The notes beneath the pieces were generated by a model. It did no database searches and was not told the origin of the DNA. It saw nothing but the letters and a program-made list of their open reading frames with translations. 64,000 bases of DNA from positions 17,738 to 81,737 of the forward strand of contig JAFEDY010000007.1 in assembly GCA_018241405.1 (NCBI GenBank). Direction: 5' to 3'. Both the position numbers and the translations under genes were made by a program. Every line of letters starts with the position of its first letter. The first letter of the stretch is position 1. Of the stretch, positions 28,121-37,210 are shown piece after piece. The DNA is from Pseudomonadota bacterium (GTDB lineage: Bacteria; Pseudomonadota; Gammaproteobacteria; Burkholderiales; Burkholderiaceae_C).

Positions 28121-29121
28121 TGGAGCGGAATCTTGGCCTCGGTGATCTTGGCTTTCCAGAAATCGCGTTCTTTCTGGATGCGCTGGCCGAACGCCTGCGA
28201 TGAAGTCGCAGTAATGACGAAACCCAGCGACACCATCTTGTCGCGAAACTCCGGCGTCTGCTTGACCGCTGCTATCCCTTCTTCAAGCTTCTTGAGCACG
28301 CCCGGTGGCAGCTTGGCGGGACCCATGACACCCGTCCAGCCACCGACGTCAACACCCCGGAATCCGCTCTCTTCCATGGTCGGCACGTTGGGAAGTGCGG
28401 GGTTGCGCGTGGCAGAGGTGATACCGAGCGCCGTGACCTTGTCACTCTTGGCCAGGCCGATCGCGCTGTCGGTCTGTGCAAAGACGAAACTGATCTGCCC
28501 CGCCATGACGTCGTTGAGCGCCGGCGCATTGCCCTTGTACGGGACATGCAGCATGGGTACACCGGCCGAGCGAGAAAACAATTCACCCGCAAGGTGATTC
28601 GTGCCGCCCACGCCTGACGAGCCATAAGTCACAGCATTAGGGTTCGCCTTGGCAAAGTCCACCAGTTCCTTCAGTGTCCGGGCCTTGGTTTGGGGACCGG
28701 CCAGCAGCACGAGCGCGTAATCCACCACGTCGGACACAGCGGTGAAGTCCTTGGTCACGTCGTACGGAAAGTTGGGCTGCGTGAGGGGGGCGATCGCAGT
28801 GACGGGCGACACCATGACCCCGAGCGTGTAACCATCGGCTGGCGCACGCGCCAGCGCCGTGAGGGCCACGATGCCGCTCGCGCCCGTGCGGTTGTCCACT
28901 ACCACCGGCTGACCCCACAGCTTGTTCAGCCCATGGGCCAATTGGCGGGCCACCAGATCCGTGGGGCCGCCCGCGGCATAGGGCACCAGGAAGGTGATGG
29001 GCTTGGCTGGGTATCCAGCCGCCTCGTCCTTGGCCTGTGCCGAGACCTGGGTCATTCCCAAGCCCAAAATCGCCGCCAGGGCACAGTGTGTCGCCAAGAG
29101 CTTAGGCCTATTCGTTTGCAT
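28117..29121 (-). CDS. Bug/TctC-family solute-binding protein
   Basis: This 334-residue periplasmic binding protein of the TTT type has a Sec signal peptide (about residues 1-28, cleavage near VSAQA). The family motifs are PITFLVPYAAGGPTDLVARQ, VVVDNRTGASGIVAL and VPYKGNAPALNDVMAGQISF. The start MQTNRPKLL is chosen because the signal peptide follows directly. It is translationally coupled to the hydroxyacid oxidase gene and divergent from an IclR regulator. It probably delivers the hydroxyacid substrate, but no membrane subunits are encoded nearby. Confidence 0.9.
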   Translation of the reverse strand: MQTNRPKLLATHCALAAILGLGMTQVSAQAKDEAAGYPAKPITFLVPYAAGGPTDLVARQLAHGLNKLWGQPVVVDNRTGASGIVALTALARAPADGYTLGVMVSPVTAIAPLTQPNFPYDVTKDFTAVSDVVDYALVLLAGPQTKARTLKELVDFAKANPNAVTYGSSGVGGTNHLAGELFSRSAGVPMLHVPYKGNAPALNDVMAGQISFVFAQTDSAIGLAKSDKVTALGITSATRNPALPNVPTMEESGFRGVDVGGWTGVMGPAKLPPGVLKKLEEGIAAVKQTPEFRDKMVSLGFVITATSSQAFGQRIQKERDFWKAKITEAKIPLQ

Positions 29122-29560
29122 ATTCGCCTCCTTGATCTGGTGATGTCGTCTAAACAATCAATCGAAACATGACTCACTCATACCGTCTGCCTTTTTGACG
29201 GAACCATCAAAAGTTACCACTAAACGTCATACACAACAATAAGACAATCATCTATTGAAAGTTTTATTTCTTTTATTGTATGTTCCGGCTATCAGGCTTT
29301 CATGGAGAGGCGCCATGATCATCATTCGGTCTGGGGCGGCCATCGACATGTACCGGCCGCTGGACGTGGCAGCGATCGACAATGGCGGGCAGCCGGTAGC
29401 CGGCGAACTCGAGCGCCAGGATAGGCGAGGCTGAGCGTCATGGAGGCCCTGCCCAAGTTCGCTAAACTCAGAGCGGCCCTGCCAGCACGGTAGCGGCCTC
29501 ATCCACGAACGGCCGGCAAAGCACGCCGCAGCGGACGGGCCCCGCTCCGCCATCCACACC
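29122..29560. other. Intergenic control region between Bug gene and IclR regulator
   Basis: This 439-bp gap separates divergent genes and holds an AT-rich stretch (about 29160-29285) unusual for this genome. A plausible rightward promoter is TTGAAA (29255-29260), 18 bp, TATGTT (29279-29284). It is followed by a 39-codon frame at 29315-29434 (starting MIIIRSGAAI) with a GGAGAGG site; I do not recognise it and give it little weight. The region is the likely target of the IclR protein. Confidence 0.45.
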
Positions 29561-30421
29561 ATGCCTAGAACCCGCAAGACCCATCCTCCCGCCGCAGCGC
29601 CATCGGCGAACAAGCCCAACGAGAGTACCAAGCCGAATGGGCAGCTGGCGGGGACGCTGATGCGCGGCTTGGCCATTCTGGACGCGTTGATCTCCGCGGG
29701 CCACCCGATGACGCTGGCCGAGCTGGCCGCCGGCGTGAAGCTGGACCTGAGCACCACACTGCGCCTGCTGCGCTCGCTGGAAGAGGCGCAGCGCGTCATC
29801 CGCGTGGTGGATGGCAAGCATTACCTGGCATCGCCCTCCACACTGCGTCCCCTGTCTCTGAAACACCCCCTGGAGGAACTGCGGCGGCAGGCCGACCCCC
29901 TGGTGCGCTCGCTGGCCAACAAGGTCAAGCAGTCGGTGGTGCTCGTGGCCTACATCGGTGGTGAGCGCGTGGTGGTAGACGTGATGCAGGCCGGTGGCTC
30001 GCTCAACCCCTACTACACCACGTGGCTGCACGGCCCTCTGCATGCCTCGGGTCCCGGCAAGGCCCTGCTGCTCGCGACAGAGCCCTCCAAGCGCGAGGCC
30101 CTGCTGGGCAAGCCTCCCTACGTGGCGCGAACCGCCAAGACCCTTACGTCGAAGGTCGCCCTCGACGCCGATCTGGAGCTCGCGGAAAAAAACGGCTATG
30201 TGCTGGTGCGCGACGAGTTCTACGACGGCCTGAGCGCCATCGCCGCCAACTTCTTCTCCTGGGACAAGACGGCGCTCGGCTGCCTTGCGGTCACGGGCTA
30301 CTCGGCGGATTTCGACGACGACACCATTGCGCTCATTGCCAAGGAGCTGCAGGCCTGCACACGCCTGATGCCGCTGCAGGTGCCCGCGCTGCAGCAGATC
30401 GCGCAGCTTTCGGGCCGCTGA
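29561..30421 (+). CDS. IclR-family transcriptional regulator
   Basis: This 286-residue regulator has an N-terminal winged HTH (LMRGLAILDALISAGHPMTL through LDLSTTLRLLRSLEE, about residues 33-85) and the IclR effector domain (PYYTTWLHGPLHASGPGKAL, LVRDEFYDGLSAIAA). The basic, Pro-rich first 25 residues are probably disordered. It sits between the Bug/oxidase operon (divergent) and the aldehyde dehydrogenase/ThDP operon (convergent), and probably controls one or both. Confidence 0.92.
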   Translation: MPRTRKTHPPAAAPSANKPNESTKPNGQLAGTLMRGLAILDALISAGHPMTLAELAAGVKLDLSTTLRLLRSLEEAQRVIRVVDGKHYLASPSTLRPLSLKHPLEELRRQADPLVRSLANKVKQSVVLVAYIGGERVVVDVMQAGGSLNPYYTTWLHGPLHASGPGKALLLATEPSKREALLGKPPYVARTAKTLTSKVALDADLELAEKNGYVLVRDEFYDGLSAIAANFFSWDKTALGCLAVTGYSADFDDDTIALIAKELQACTRLMPLQVPALQQIAQLSGR

Positions 30422-30464
30422 GGCCGCGCCGCACCAGGCGCGGGCTCAGCGCCTCGCCGCGCGA

Positions 30465-31919
30465 TCACACAGAGGTGTAGGCGGTCTTGACGACCGTGTA
30501 GAAGTCCACGGCGTAGCGCCCTTGCTCGCGCGGGCCATAGGACGAGGCCTTGCGTCCGCCGAACGGCAGGTGGTAGTCCAGGCCGCTGGTGGCCTGATTC
30601 ACCTTGACGATGCCCGCCTGGGCATGGCGCTTGAAATGCGTGGCATGGCGCAGGCTGGTGGTGCAGATGCCCACCGCCAGGCCGAACTCCGTGGCGTTGG
30701 CCATGTGCAGCGCCTCGTCAAAATCCTTGACGCGCGTGACCGTGGCCACCGGGCCGAAGATCTCCTCGCGCGCGACGCGCATCGTGGCATCGACCTCGGT
30801 GAAGAGGGCCGGCTGCAGATAGAAGCCCGGTGTTTGCAGGTTCAGGGGCTTGCCGCCCCAGGCCAGCCGCGCGCCCTCCTGCACGCCGATGGCGATGTAC
30901 GAAAGGTCCACCTGCAACTGCTTGTCGTCCACCACGGGGCCGATATGGGTTCCGGCATCGAGCGCATGACCCACCTTCAGGCCTTCGAGGCGCCCGATGA
31001 CGGCCCGCACGAAGCGGTCGTGAATCCCTTCGGTCACGATGAATCGCGACGACGCGGTGCAGCGCTGGCCCGTGCTGAAGAAGGCCCCCTGCACCGCGCA
31101 TTCCACGGCCATGTCCAGGTCGGCGTCGTCGAGCACCACCAGCGGATTCTTGCCCCCCATCTCGAGCTGCATGCGCTTCATCACCGACCCGCTCACGCAG
31201 TCCACCGCGATGCGGCGGCCGGTGGCCACGGAGCCGGTGAAGCTGATGGCATCCACACCGGGGTGCGAGCACAGCACGCCGCCCACCTGACTGCCCGAGC
31301 CCATCACCAGGTTGAGCACACCGGGCGGCAGGCCCGCGCGGTGCAGGATGTCCACGAGCGCCCAGGCCGATCCTGGGACGAGCTCCGCGGGCTTGAACAC
31401 CACGGTGTTGCCGAACGCCAGCGCGGGCGCGATCTTCCAGGCCGGGATGGCGATCGGGAAGTTCCACGGCGACACCACGCCGACCACGCCCAGCGGCTCG
31501 CGCGTCACCTCTGTCTCGCTGCCCGGCAGCAGGCCGGCCATGCGATCGCCGGGCACGCGCAGGGCTTCGCCGGCCATGAAGGCCAGCACGCTGGCCGCGC
31601 GCCCCACCTCGCCGATGCCTTCGGGCAGGGTCTTGCCCTCCTCGCTCGACAGCAGGCGCCCCAGTTCCTCCTTGCGCGCCGCGAGCTCCTGCGCGGCGCG
31701 GGCCAGAATGTCGTGGCGCAGCTGCGGCGTGGTCTGCGACCAGGCTGGAAAGGCCGCCCGCGCCGCGTCCACGGCACGCTCGGCATCGTCGCGGCCCCCG
31801 CGGGCATAGAGGCCAACCACGTCGCGCGTGTCCGACGGGTTAATGTTTTCGCTTACCTCGGCGGCTTCGCACCATTGGCCGCCGATCAGGTTGCAGTGCA
31901 GTGTGGGCTTCAGGGACAT
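30465..31919 (-). CDS. NAD(P)-dependent aldehyde dehydrogenase
   Basis: This 484-residue ALDH-superfamily enzyme has all key residues: Asn153 in SPWNFPIAI, Glu253 in QLEMGGKNPL and the nucleophile Cys287 in GQRCTASSR. The last motif is typical of 2-oxoglutarate semialdehyde and related dehydrogenases, but also of vanillin/benzaldehyde types. AAGGAGCACCAC precedes MSLKPTL. It lies 20 bp after the ThDP-enzyme gene on the same strand, so it probably oxidises the aldehyde released by that enzyme. Confidence 0.9.
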   Translation of the reverse strand: MSLKPTLHCNLIGGQWCEAAEVSENINPSDTRDVVGLYARGGRDDAERAVDAARAAFPAWSQTTPQLRHDILARAAQELAARKEELGRLLSSEEGKTLPEGIGEVGRAASVLAFMAGEALRVPGDRMAGLLPGSETEVTREPLGVVGVVSPWNFPIAIPAWKIAPALAFGNTVVFKPAELVPGSAWALVDILHRAGLPPGVLNLVMGSGSQVGGVLCSHPGVDAISFTGSVATGRRIAVDCVSGSVMKRMQLEMGGKNPLVVLDDADLDMAVECAVQGAFFSTGQRCTASSRFIVTEGIHDRFVRAVIGRLEGLKVGHALDAGTHIGPVVDDKQLQVDLSYIAIGVQEGARLAWGGKPLNLQTPGFYLQPALFTEVDATMRVAREEIFGPVATVTRVKDFDEALHMANATEFGLAVGICTTSLRHATHFKRHAQAGIVKVNQATSGLDYHLPFGGRKASSYGPREQGRYAVDFYTVVKTAYTSV

Positions 31920-31939
31920 GTGGTGCTCCTTGTACATCC

Positions 31940-33655
31940 TCAGGCGCGGCCGCGCCCGGCGGCCATGGCGGCCTCGCGCACCTGCGTCAGCGTGAACGCG
32001 GGGCTGATGGCTTCGGGGTCGATCACGCAGTGCAGGATGGCTGGCAGGCCCGACGCGAGCGCACGCTCGAAGGCCGGCGCAAATTCCTCGGTCCGCTCCA
32101 CGCGCTCGCCATGCCCGCCGAATGCGCGGGCATAGACCGCAAAGTCCGGATTGCGCAGCGCGGTGGCACTCACGCGGCCGGGGTATTCGCGTTCCTGATG
32201 CATGCGGATGGTGCCGTACATGCCGTTGTCCACCACGATGATGACCAGCGGCAACTGGTACTGCACGGCCGTCGCGAACTCCTGCCCGTTCATCAGGAAA
32301 CAGCCGTCCCCCGCGAAGGCCACCACCGTCCGGTCGGGAAACACCCGCTTGGCACCCACCGCCGCCGGCACGCCATAGCCCATGGAACCCGAGGTGGGTG
32401 CGAGCTGTGTGCCATAGCGATCGAAACGGTAGAAGCGGTGCACCCAGGTGGCATAGTTGCCCGCGCCGTTGCACACGATGGCATCCGGCGGGAGAACCTC
32501 GTTCAGGTGCTCCATCACCTGCGCCATCTGCAGAGCACCGGGTGTCACGATGCCCTCGGTGCTACGCCAGCTTTCGTAGATGGCGCGCAGGTTCTGCGCA
32601 TAGGCGCTGCGCGACGCCGATGCCGGCAGGGGCTGCGCGCCCAGCGCCTCCACGAAGGCGGCCGGCGTGGCACAGATGCCCAGCGTGGGTGCATAGACGC
32701 GGCCGATTTCGGCGGCCTCGGGGAACACGTGAATCAGTGTCTGCTGGGGCACGGGGATGTTCAGCAAGGTGTAGCCCTGGCTGGGTGTTTCCGACATACG
32801 GCTGCCCAGCAGCAGGATGAGATCGGCACGCTTGACCTGCTCCACCAGCTGTGGATTCGGACCGAACCCCAGATCGCCGACGAACGAGGCATTGGAGGTG
32901 GGAAACAGCATCTGACGGCGCAGCGACACCGTCACGGGCAGCTCCGAGGCCTGAGCCCATCGGGCGAACTGCTCCACCGCCTCAGCATTCCAGCGCGTGC
33001 CGCCGAGCACCACCAGTGGCCGCTCGGCACGCGCGAGCAGTTCGCGCACCTGGGCCATCTGCGCGGGGCCCGGATGGGCCTGCACGTCCTGCACGGGTTG
33101 TGCGTCGGCACATTCCACGCGATCGACCAGCATGTCCTCGGGCAGCGCGATCAATACCGGCCCCGGCCGGCCCGATGTGGCCGTGTGCACGGCGCGGGAC
33201 ACGACCTCGGGAATGCGGCGCGCATCGTCGATCTCCGTGACCCACTTGGCCATGTGGCCGAACGCGGCGCGGTAGTCCAGCTCCTGCAAGGCGCCCCGTT
33301 CGCGCACTGCGCGTTCGATCTGCCCCACGAACACCAATACCGGTGTGGAATCGTGCGATGCGATGTGGATCCCCGGCGCGGCGTTGGTAGCGCCCGGCCC
33401 ACGCGTGACGAAGCAAGCCGCGGGCCGCCCGGTCAGCTTGCCGTGCGCCTCGGCCATCATCATGGCGCCGCCCTCCTGGCGGCAGACGGTCACCTCGATG
33501 TCGGCATCGTGCAGCGCATCGAGCACCGCCAGGTAGCTTTCACCGGGGACGCAGAACACGTGGCGTATGCCATGGATGCGCAGCTGGTCGACCAGGGTCT
33601 GGCCGCCCGTGCGGGATGTGGACGAAGAAGTGTTTGCAGCAGGATTGGCGCTCAT
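31940..33655 (-). CDS. Thiamine diphosphate-dependent enzyme (acetolactate synthase/benzoylformate decarboxylase-like)
   Basis: This 571-residue protein has the three-domain ThDP architecture. The cofactor-activating Glu61 lies in VCRQEGGAMMMAEAHG, the central domain has LVVLGGTRWNAEAVEQFA, and the C-terminal ThDP/Mg site has GDG at 449-451 with DNGMYGT at 476. Members include acetolactate synthase, benzoylformate decarboxylase and sulfoacetaldehyde acetyltransferase. The adjacent aldehyde dehydrogenase argues for a 2-oxoacid decarboxylase. Its ATG overlaps the stop of the broken tautomerase gene upstream. Confidence 0.85.
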   Translation of the reverse strand: MSANPAANTSSSTSRTGGQTLVDQLRIHGIRHVFCVPGESYLAVLDALHDADIEVTVCRQEGGAMMMAEAHGKLTGRPAACFVTRGPGATNAAPGIHIASHDSTPVLVFVGQIERAVRERGALQELDYRAAFGHMAKWVTEIDDARRIPEVVSRAVHTATSGRPGPVLIALPEDMLVDRVECADAQPVQDVQAHPGPAQMAQVRELLARAERPLVVLGGTRWNAEAVEQFARWAQASELPVTVSLRRQMLFPTSNASFVGDLGFGPNPQLVEQVKRADLILLLGSRMSETPSQGYTLLNIPVPQQTLIHVFPEAAEIGRVYAPTLGICATPAAFVEALGAQPLPASASRSAYAQNLRAIYESWRSTEGIVTPGALQMAQVMEHLNEVLPPDAIVCNGAGNYATWVHRFYRFDRYGTQLAPTSGSMGYGVPAAVGAKRVFPDRTVVAFAGDGCFLMNGQEFATAVQYQLPLVIIVVDNGMYGTIRMHQEREYPGRVSATALRNPDFAVYARAFGGHGERVERTEEFAPAFERALASGLPAILHCVIDPEAISPAFTLTQVREAAMAAGRGRA

Positions 33656-33942
33656 TGGTTTTCAGCGGTTGTCGTTGAGGGGGGCGATGCGGCGGCCTGC
33701 GGCGGCCGCGCCGCGTGCCACCAGTTGGCGCGCGGTATTTCGTTGAGGATGATCCGGATGTTCCAGAACGGAGCCTGCGTCGGGTGCGTCGGTGGTCAGG
33801 GTCACTCTGAGAATGGGCATGACGCGGGCACCTCGGCCGGATCCATGCCCAGCGACACGCTCGCGGCGGCGGTCGCCTCCTCGAACAAGGCGTGCTTCTG
33901 TGCGTCCGTGCGACCCGCAAGCAACGTGATCTCTATGAGCAT
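33652..33942 (-). pseudogene. Tautomerase-family gene broken by in-frame stops
   Basis: One frame of 97 codons begins MLIEITLLAGRTDAQKHALF, a 4-oxalocrotonate-tautomerase-like start. It is interrupted by TGA at codons 47 and 49, then resumes in the same frame with WNIRIILNEIPRANWWHAAR, the tautomerase C-terminal motif. It ends with a TGA overlapping the ATG of the ThDP-enzyme gene. About 17-20 codons between the halves look foreign. In another frame they read MPILRVTLTTD, itself like a tautomerase N-terminus, so fusion of two tandem tautomerase genes is possible. The product is almost certainly non-functional. Confidence 0.65.
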
Positions 33943-34286
33943 TTCCGATCTTCCTCTTATCCATGAAGCATCCTCTTCGGAAGCACTTTTGACTGGATTA
34001 AATGATAATAATGAAATTAAAATTTCACAATACCCCGTTCAATGCTGGATCGATGGATCCATTCATTGCCTTGGGACAGGTCGCCCAGGCCGAGGAGTTC
34101 GGTGCCGCCGGCGGATCGAATCCGTGACCGTACCGCCCCCGCAGAAAGGGCTTAATAAGCTATGCAATGAATAGCAAAATAGCCCTTCACCTTCACACAG
34201 CAGCTTCACAGCGCCATCGGCTACCATTGCTGGATGAATAGACAGTATTGTCCGCGCCGCCATTGAGGCAGACCGCATCCCCATCC
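33943..34286. other. Intergenic region between the ThDP operon and dinG
   Basis: This 344-bp gap between divergent genes holds an AT-rich block (about 33990-34035) with a candidate leftward promoter. A small partial copy of the dispersed repeat (AAGCTATGCAATGAATAGC near 34157) follows. No convincing gene was found. Confidence 0.5.
34002..34030 (-). promoter_or_regulatory. Predicted promoter of the tautomerase/ThDP/ALDH operon
   Basis: On the minus strand TTGTGA (34030-34025) and TATCAT (34007-34002) are separated by 17 bp inside the most AT-rich stretch of the gap. They lie 60 bp ahead of the broken tautomerase start. A weaker alternative uses TTGAAC further upstream. Function is inferred. 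Confidence 0.4.
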
Positions 34287-36467
34287 ATGTCCACCCAGCA
34301 ATGGGCCGATCAGGCCCTGCAATCCTTCGAGGCCGTGGTGCAGGCCACCGAGGGCTTTCGCCTGCGCGAGGGCCAGCGGCGCATGGCCGAGCAGGTGGCG
34401 CAGACTTTTGCCCAGGCGCAGCTGGGCAAGCCGGACGATGAGGACGAGCCGCCCCGACGCGCCATTGCCGTGGTGCAGGCCGGCACGGGCGTGGGCAAGT
34501 CGCTGGCCTATGGCGTGCCGGCCGTGGCCATGGCGCTGGCGCGCGGCACGCGGGTGCTGATCTCCACCGCCACCGTGGCGCTGCAAGAGCAGCTGGTGCA
34601 CAAGGATCTGCCGGCGCTGGCGGCGCGCATGGACCAGCCCTTTGCCTTCGCGCTGGCCAAGGGGCGCGGGCGCTATGTCTGCAAGCTCAAGCTGGAGCGC
34701 CTGGCCGGCGGCGGCGCGGGCGAGGGCGACGATCTGCCTGAGGACGACCTGTTCCCCGAGGAGGCCGCCGCCGCGCGCCCGCGCGCCCGCCACGACGCCG
34801 AGGCGCGCATGAAGTTCTACGCCAACATGGCCGACGCGCTGGCCACGGGCCTGTGGGACGGCGACCGCGACATGCTGGACAGCCCGCCCGAGCCCGAGGC
34901 CTGGAGCCCGGTGGCGGCGGAATCCAGCTCCTGCACCGGCAGGCATTGCCCGCTGTTCAGCCAGTGCACCTATTACGAGCGGCGCAAGCAGCTGGTGGCG
35001 GCGCAGGTCATCGTCGCCAACCACGACCTGCTGCTGTCGTCGCTGGGCGCGCGCCTGCTGCCGGAACTGGACAACTGCCTACTGGTCATCGACGAGGCCC
35101 ACCACCTGCCGGCCACGGCGCTGGATCAGTTCGCCTGCGAGGCCGACCTGTCGCGCCTGAGCTGGATAGACAAGCTGGCCAGCCGCGCGCTGCGCATAGG
35201 CCAGCTGGTCGAGGTGGAGGAGATTGCCGACATCCCCAACCACGCCGCACGCCTGCGCGCCGCGCTGCAGGACCTGGCGCGCCTGGTCATGGACCTCTAT
35301 GGCGAGCAGCTGCGCGCACCCGTGCCTGGCCGGCGGCAATTTGCCCAGACCATGCCCACGCGTGCCCGCGTGCCGGGCGGTGCACTGCCCGAGGCGCTGG
35401 TGGAGCCCTTTGGCCAGGCCGCCCACCACGCCGGCGGTTTCCTGGAGGCCCTGCGCGCCATCGCCAAGGCGCTGCGCAGCGAGATGCGCGACAAGCCCGA
35501 CGAGGCGCGACGCCTGTCGCAGCTCTACGCGCAGATCGGCGCCCTCGCGCCGCGGCTGGAGGGCGTGCACGCCGCGGCACAGCTGCTCTTGCAGGACGCG
35601 CCCGAGGGCGCGGTGCCGGCGGCCAAATGGTTCACGCTGGAGGTCGATGGCGACTTCATCGTCGTCAAGGCCCATGCCAGCCCGGTGCTGCCCGGCTCCA
35701 CGCTGCAAAACCGCCTGTGGTCGGCCGTGCGCGGCGCGGTGCTGACGTCGGCCACGCTGACGAGCTGCGGGCAGTTCGACTTCTTTCTGCGTGAATCGGG
35801 CCTGTTCGGCGACGATGCCGTGACCACGCTGGCCGTACCCAGCCCCTTCGACTATGCGCGCCAGGGCACGCTGGTGGCCAGCGAGACACGCGCCGAGCCG
35901 CGCGACGCCCAGGCCTTCACCGCCGAGATGGTGGACGCGCTCTTGTCCGACCTGGCCCTGGTCGAGGCCGGCGCGCTGGTGCTGTTCACCTCGCGCGAAC
36001 AGATGCGCCAGGCCGTGGACCTGCTGCCCACCTCCATGCGCTCCACCGTTCTGGTGCAGAACACCCTGCCCCGCCCGCAGCTGCTGGCGCGCCACCGCGA
36101 GCGCGTGGCAGACGGCCTGCCCTCCATCATCTTCGGCATGCAGTCCTTTGGCGAAGGGCTGGACCTGCCGGGCGCGCTGTGCGAGTCGCTGTTCATCACC
36201 AAGCTGCCCTTCGCCCCGCCCGACGACCCCGTGGGCGAGGCGCGCGCCGAATGGCTACGCGCCGCGGGCCGCGACCCGTTCAGCGAACTCGTCGTGCCCG
36301 CCACCGCGATCCGCCTGGCGCAATGGGTGGGCCGCGCGATACGCACCGAGGACGACCACGCCCATGTCTATTGCTACGACAAGCGCCTGGTGCGCACGGG
36401 CTATGGCCAGCGGCTCTTGAATGGCCTGCCGCCGTTTGCGCTGCAGCGGCGACAATCGGCTGCATGA
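34287..36467 (+). CDS. dinG: ATP-dependent helicase DinG-like (XPD family)
   Basis: This 726-residue superfamily-2 helicase is related to DinG/XPD 5'-3' helicases that resolve R-loops and damaged DNA. It has Walker [10 protein letters not shown] (Lys71) and a DEAH box at 269-272 (LVIDEAHHL). Four cysteines (132, 216, 221, 227) are spaced for the family [4Fe-4S] cluster. Motif VI near the end is [12 protein letters not shown]. The start MSTQQWADQ is preferred over an in-frame ATG 39 bp upstream. The zinc-ribbon gene overlaps its stop by 4 bp. Confidence 0.92.
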   Translation: MSTQQWADQALQSFEAVVQATEGFRLREGQRRMAEQVAQTFAQAQLGKPDDEDEPPRRAIAVVQAGTGVGKSLAYGVPAVAMALARGTRVLISTATVALQEQLVHKDLPALAARMDQPFAFALAKGRGRYVCKLKLERLAGGGAGEGDDLPEDDLFPEEAAAARPRARHDAEARMKFYANMADALATGLWDGDRDMLDSPPEPEAWSPVAAESSSCTGRHCPLFSQCTYYERRKQLVAAQVIVANHDLLLSSLGARLLPELDNCLLVIDEAHHLPATALDQFACEADLSRLSWIDKLASRALRIGQLVEVEEIADIPNHAARLRAALQDLARLVMDLYGEQLRAPVPGRRQFAQTMPTRARVPGGALPEALVEPFGQAAHHAGGFLEALRAIAKALRSEMRDKPDEARRLSQLYAQIGALAPRLEGVHAAAQLLLQDAPEGAVPAAKWFTLEVDGDFIVVKAHASPVLPGSTLQNRLWSAVRGAVLTSATLTSCGQFDFFLRESGLFGDDAVTTLAVPSPFDYARQGTLVASETRAEPRDAQAFTAEMVDALLSDLALVEAGALVLFTSREQMRQAVDLLPTSMRSTVLVQNTLPRPQLLARHRERVADGLPSIIFGMQSFGEGLDLPGALCESLFITKLPFAPPDDPVGEARAEWLRAAGRDPFSELVVPATAIRLAQWVGRAIRTEDDHAHVYCYDKRLVRTGYGQRLLNGLPPFALQRRQSAA

Positions 36468-36814
36468 GCAGCAACACCCTCCCTCCCTGCCCCCAATGCG
36501 GGCTGGAGAACACCTACCCCGACGGCGCCAGCTACATCTGCCCCGACTGCGCGTTTGAATGGCCACAGCAGCACGAGGCCCCCGCACCCGAAGCCGCCGC
36601 CATCGTGCGCGACGCCCACGGCAACCCGCTGGCCGACGGCGACGCCGTGATCCTGGTGAAGGACCTGAAGGTCAAGGGCTCGTCCTCTGTGCTCAAGAAG
36701 GGCAGCAAGATCAAGGGCATACGCCTGGTCGATGGCGCCGACGGGCACAACGTGGACTGCAAGACCGAGCTCGGCAGCATGCTGCTGAAGTCGGAGTTCC
36801 TCAAGAAAGCCTGA
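36464..36814 (+). CDS. PhnA/YjdM-family zinc ribbon protein
   Basis: This 116-residue protein has an N-terminal zinc ribbon (Cys9, Cys12, Cys26, Cys29) and the PhnA C-terminal domain with [20 protein letters not shown] and [13 protein letters not shown]. The family was named from the phosphonate region of E. coli, but no phosphonate genes are here, and its role is unknown. It overlaps the dinG stop (ATGA), so it is co-translated with the helicase. Confidence 0.9.
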   Translation: MSSNTLPPCPQCGLENTYPDGASYICPDCAFEWPQQHEAPAPEAAAIVRDAHGNPLADGDAVILVKDLKVKGSSSVLKKGSKIKGIRLVDGADGHNVDCKTELGSMLLKSEFLKKA

Positions 36815-36849
36815 AACCCGCGCTGTGAACGCGCCCGCATAATTCGTCC

Positions 36850-37149
36850 ATGCAGATCGGCCCCGCTCTCCAGTCCCGTATTGCGGATATCTGCCGGCGC
36901 TACCACGTGCGCCGGCTGCAGATGTTCGGCTCCGCCGCAGTGGGGCAGGATAGGCCCGGCAGCGACGTGGATCTGCTGGTGGAGTTCATCCCCGGGGAAG
37001 CCCCCAGCGGCTTTGCGCTGGTGGACATGCAGGACGAACTGTCCACGGCCTTCGGTGGCCGCAGGATTGATCTGGCCTTCCCTTCCGTGCTCGACAACCC
37101 TTTTCGGCGGCTCTCCATCGAACCCCAATTGAAGCCCTTGTTCCAATGA
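36850..37149 (+). CDS. Minimal nucleotidyltransferase (MNT) domain protein, unpaired
   Basis: This 99-residue protein has the polymerase-beta-type nucleotidyltransferase signature MFGSAAVGQDRPGSDVDLLV with Gly27-Ser28 and metal ligands Asp39 and Asp41; a third acid lies in RRIDLAF. Such MntA-like domains usually act as antitoxins that AMPylate a HEPN toxin from the adjacent gene. No HEPN gene lies on either side (a PhnA gene precedes, an exonuclease follows), so it is an orphan or works with a distant partner. Confidence 0.82.
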   Translation: MQIGPALQSRIADICRRYHVRRLQMFGSAAVGQDRPGSDVDLLVEFIPGEAPSGFALVDMQDELSTAFGGRRIDLAFPSVLDNPFRRLSIEPQLKPLFQ

Positions 37150-37210
37150 CGGTGGATCGCACGCTCGCTGGCGCGCAAGGCCTCCCCCCGGTGTAGATCC
37201 ATCCCCACCC

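Noticed and set aside
29315..29434. 39-codon frame with a ribosome-binding-like site upstream of the IclR gene
   Set aside because: No recognisable family; recorded only as part of the intergenic region.
34043..34062. Near-palindrome around GGATCGATGGATCC
   Set aside because: It is imperfect on inspection and has no related sites in the window; likely chance.
34052..34126. Short frame MDPFIALGQVAQAEEFGA in the gap before dinG, possibly a luciferase-like monooxygenase scrap
   Set aside because: It is too short and generic to separate from chance, with no other trace of the gene nearby.
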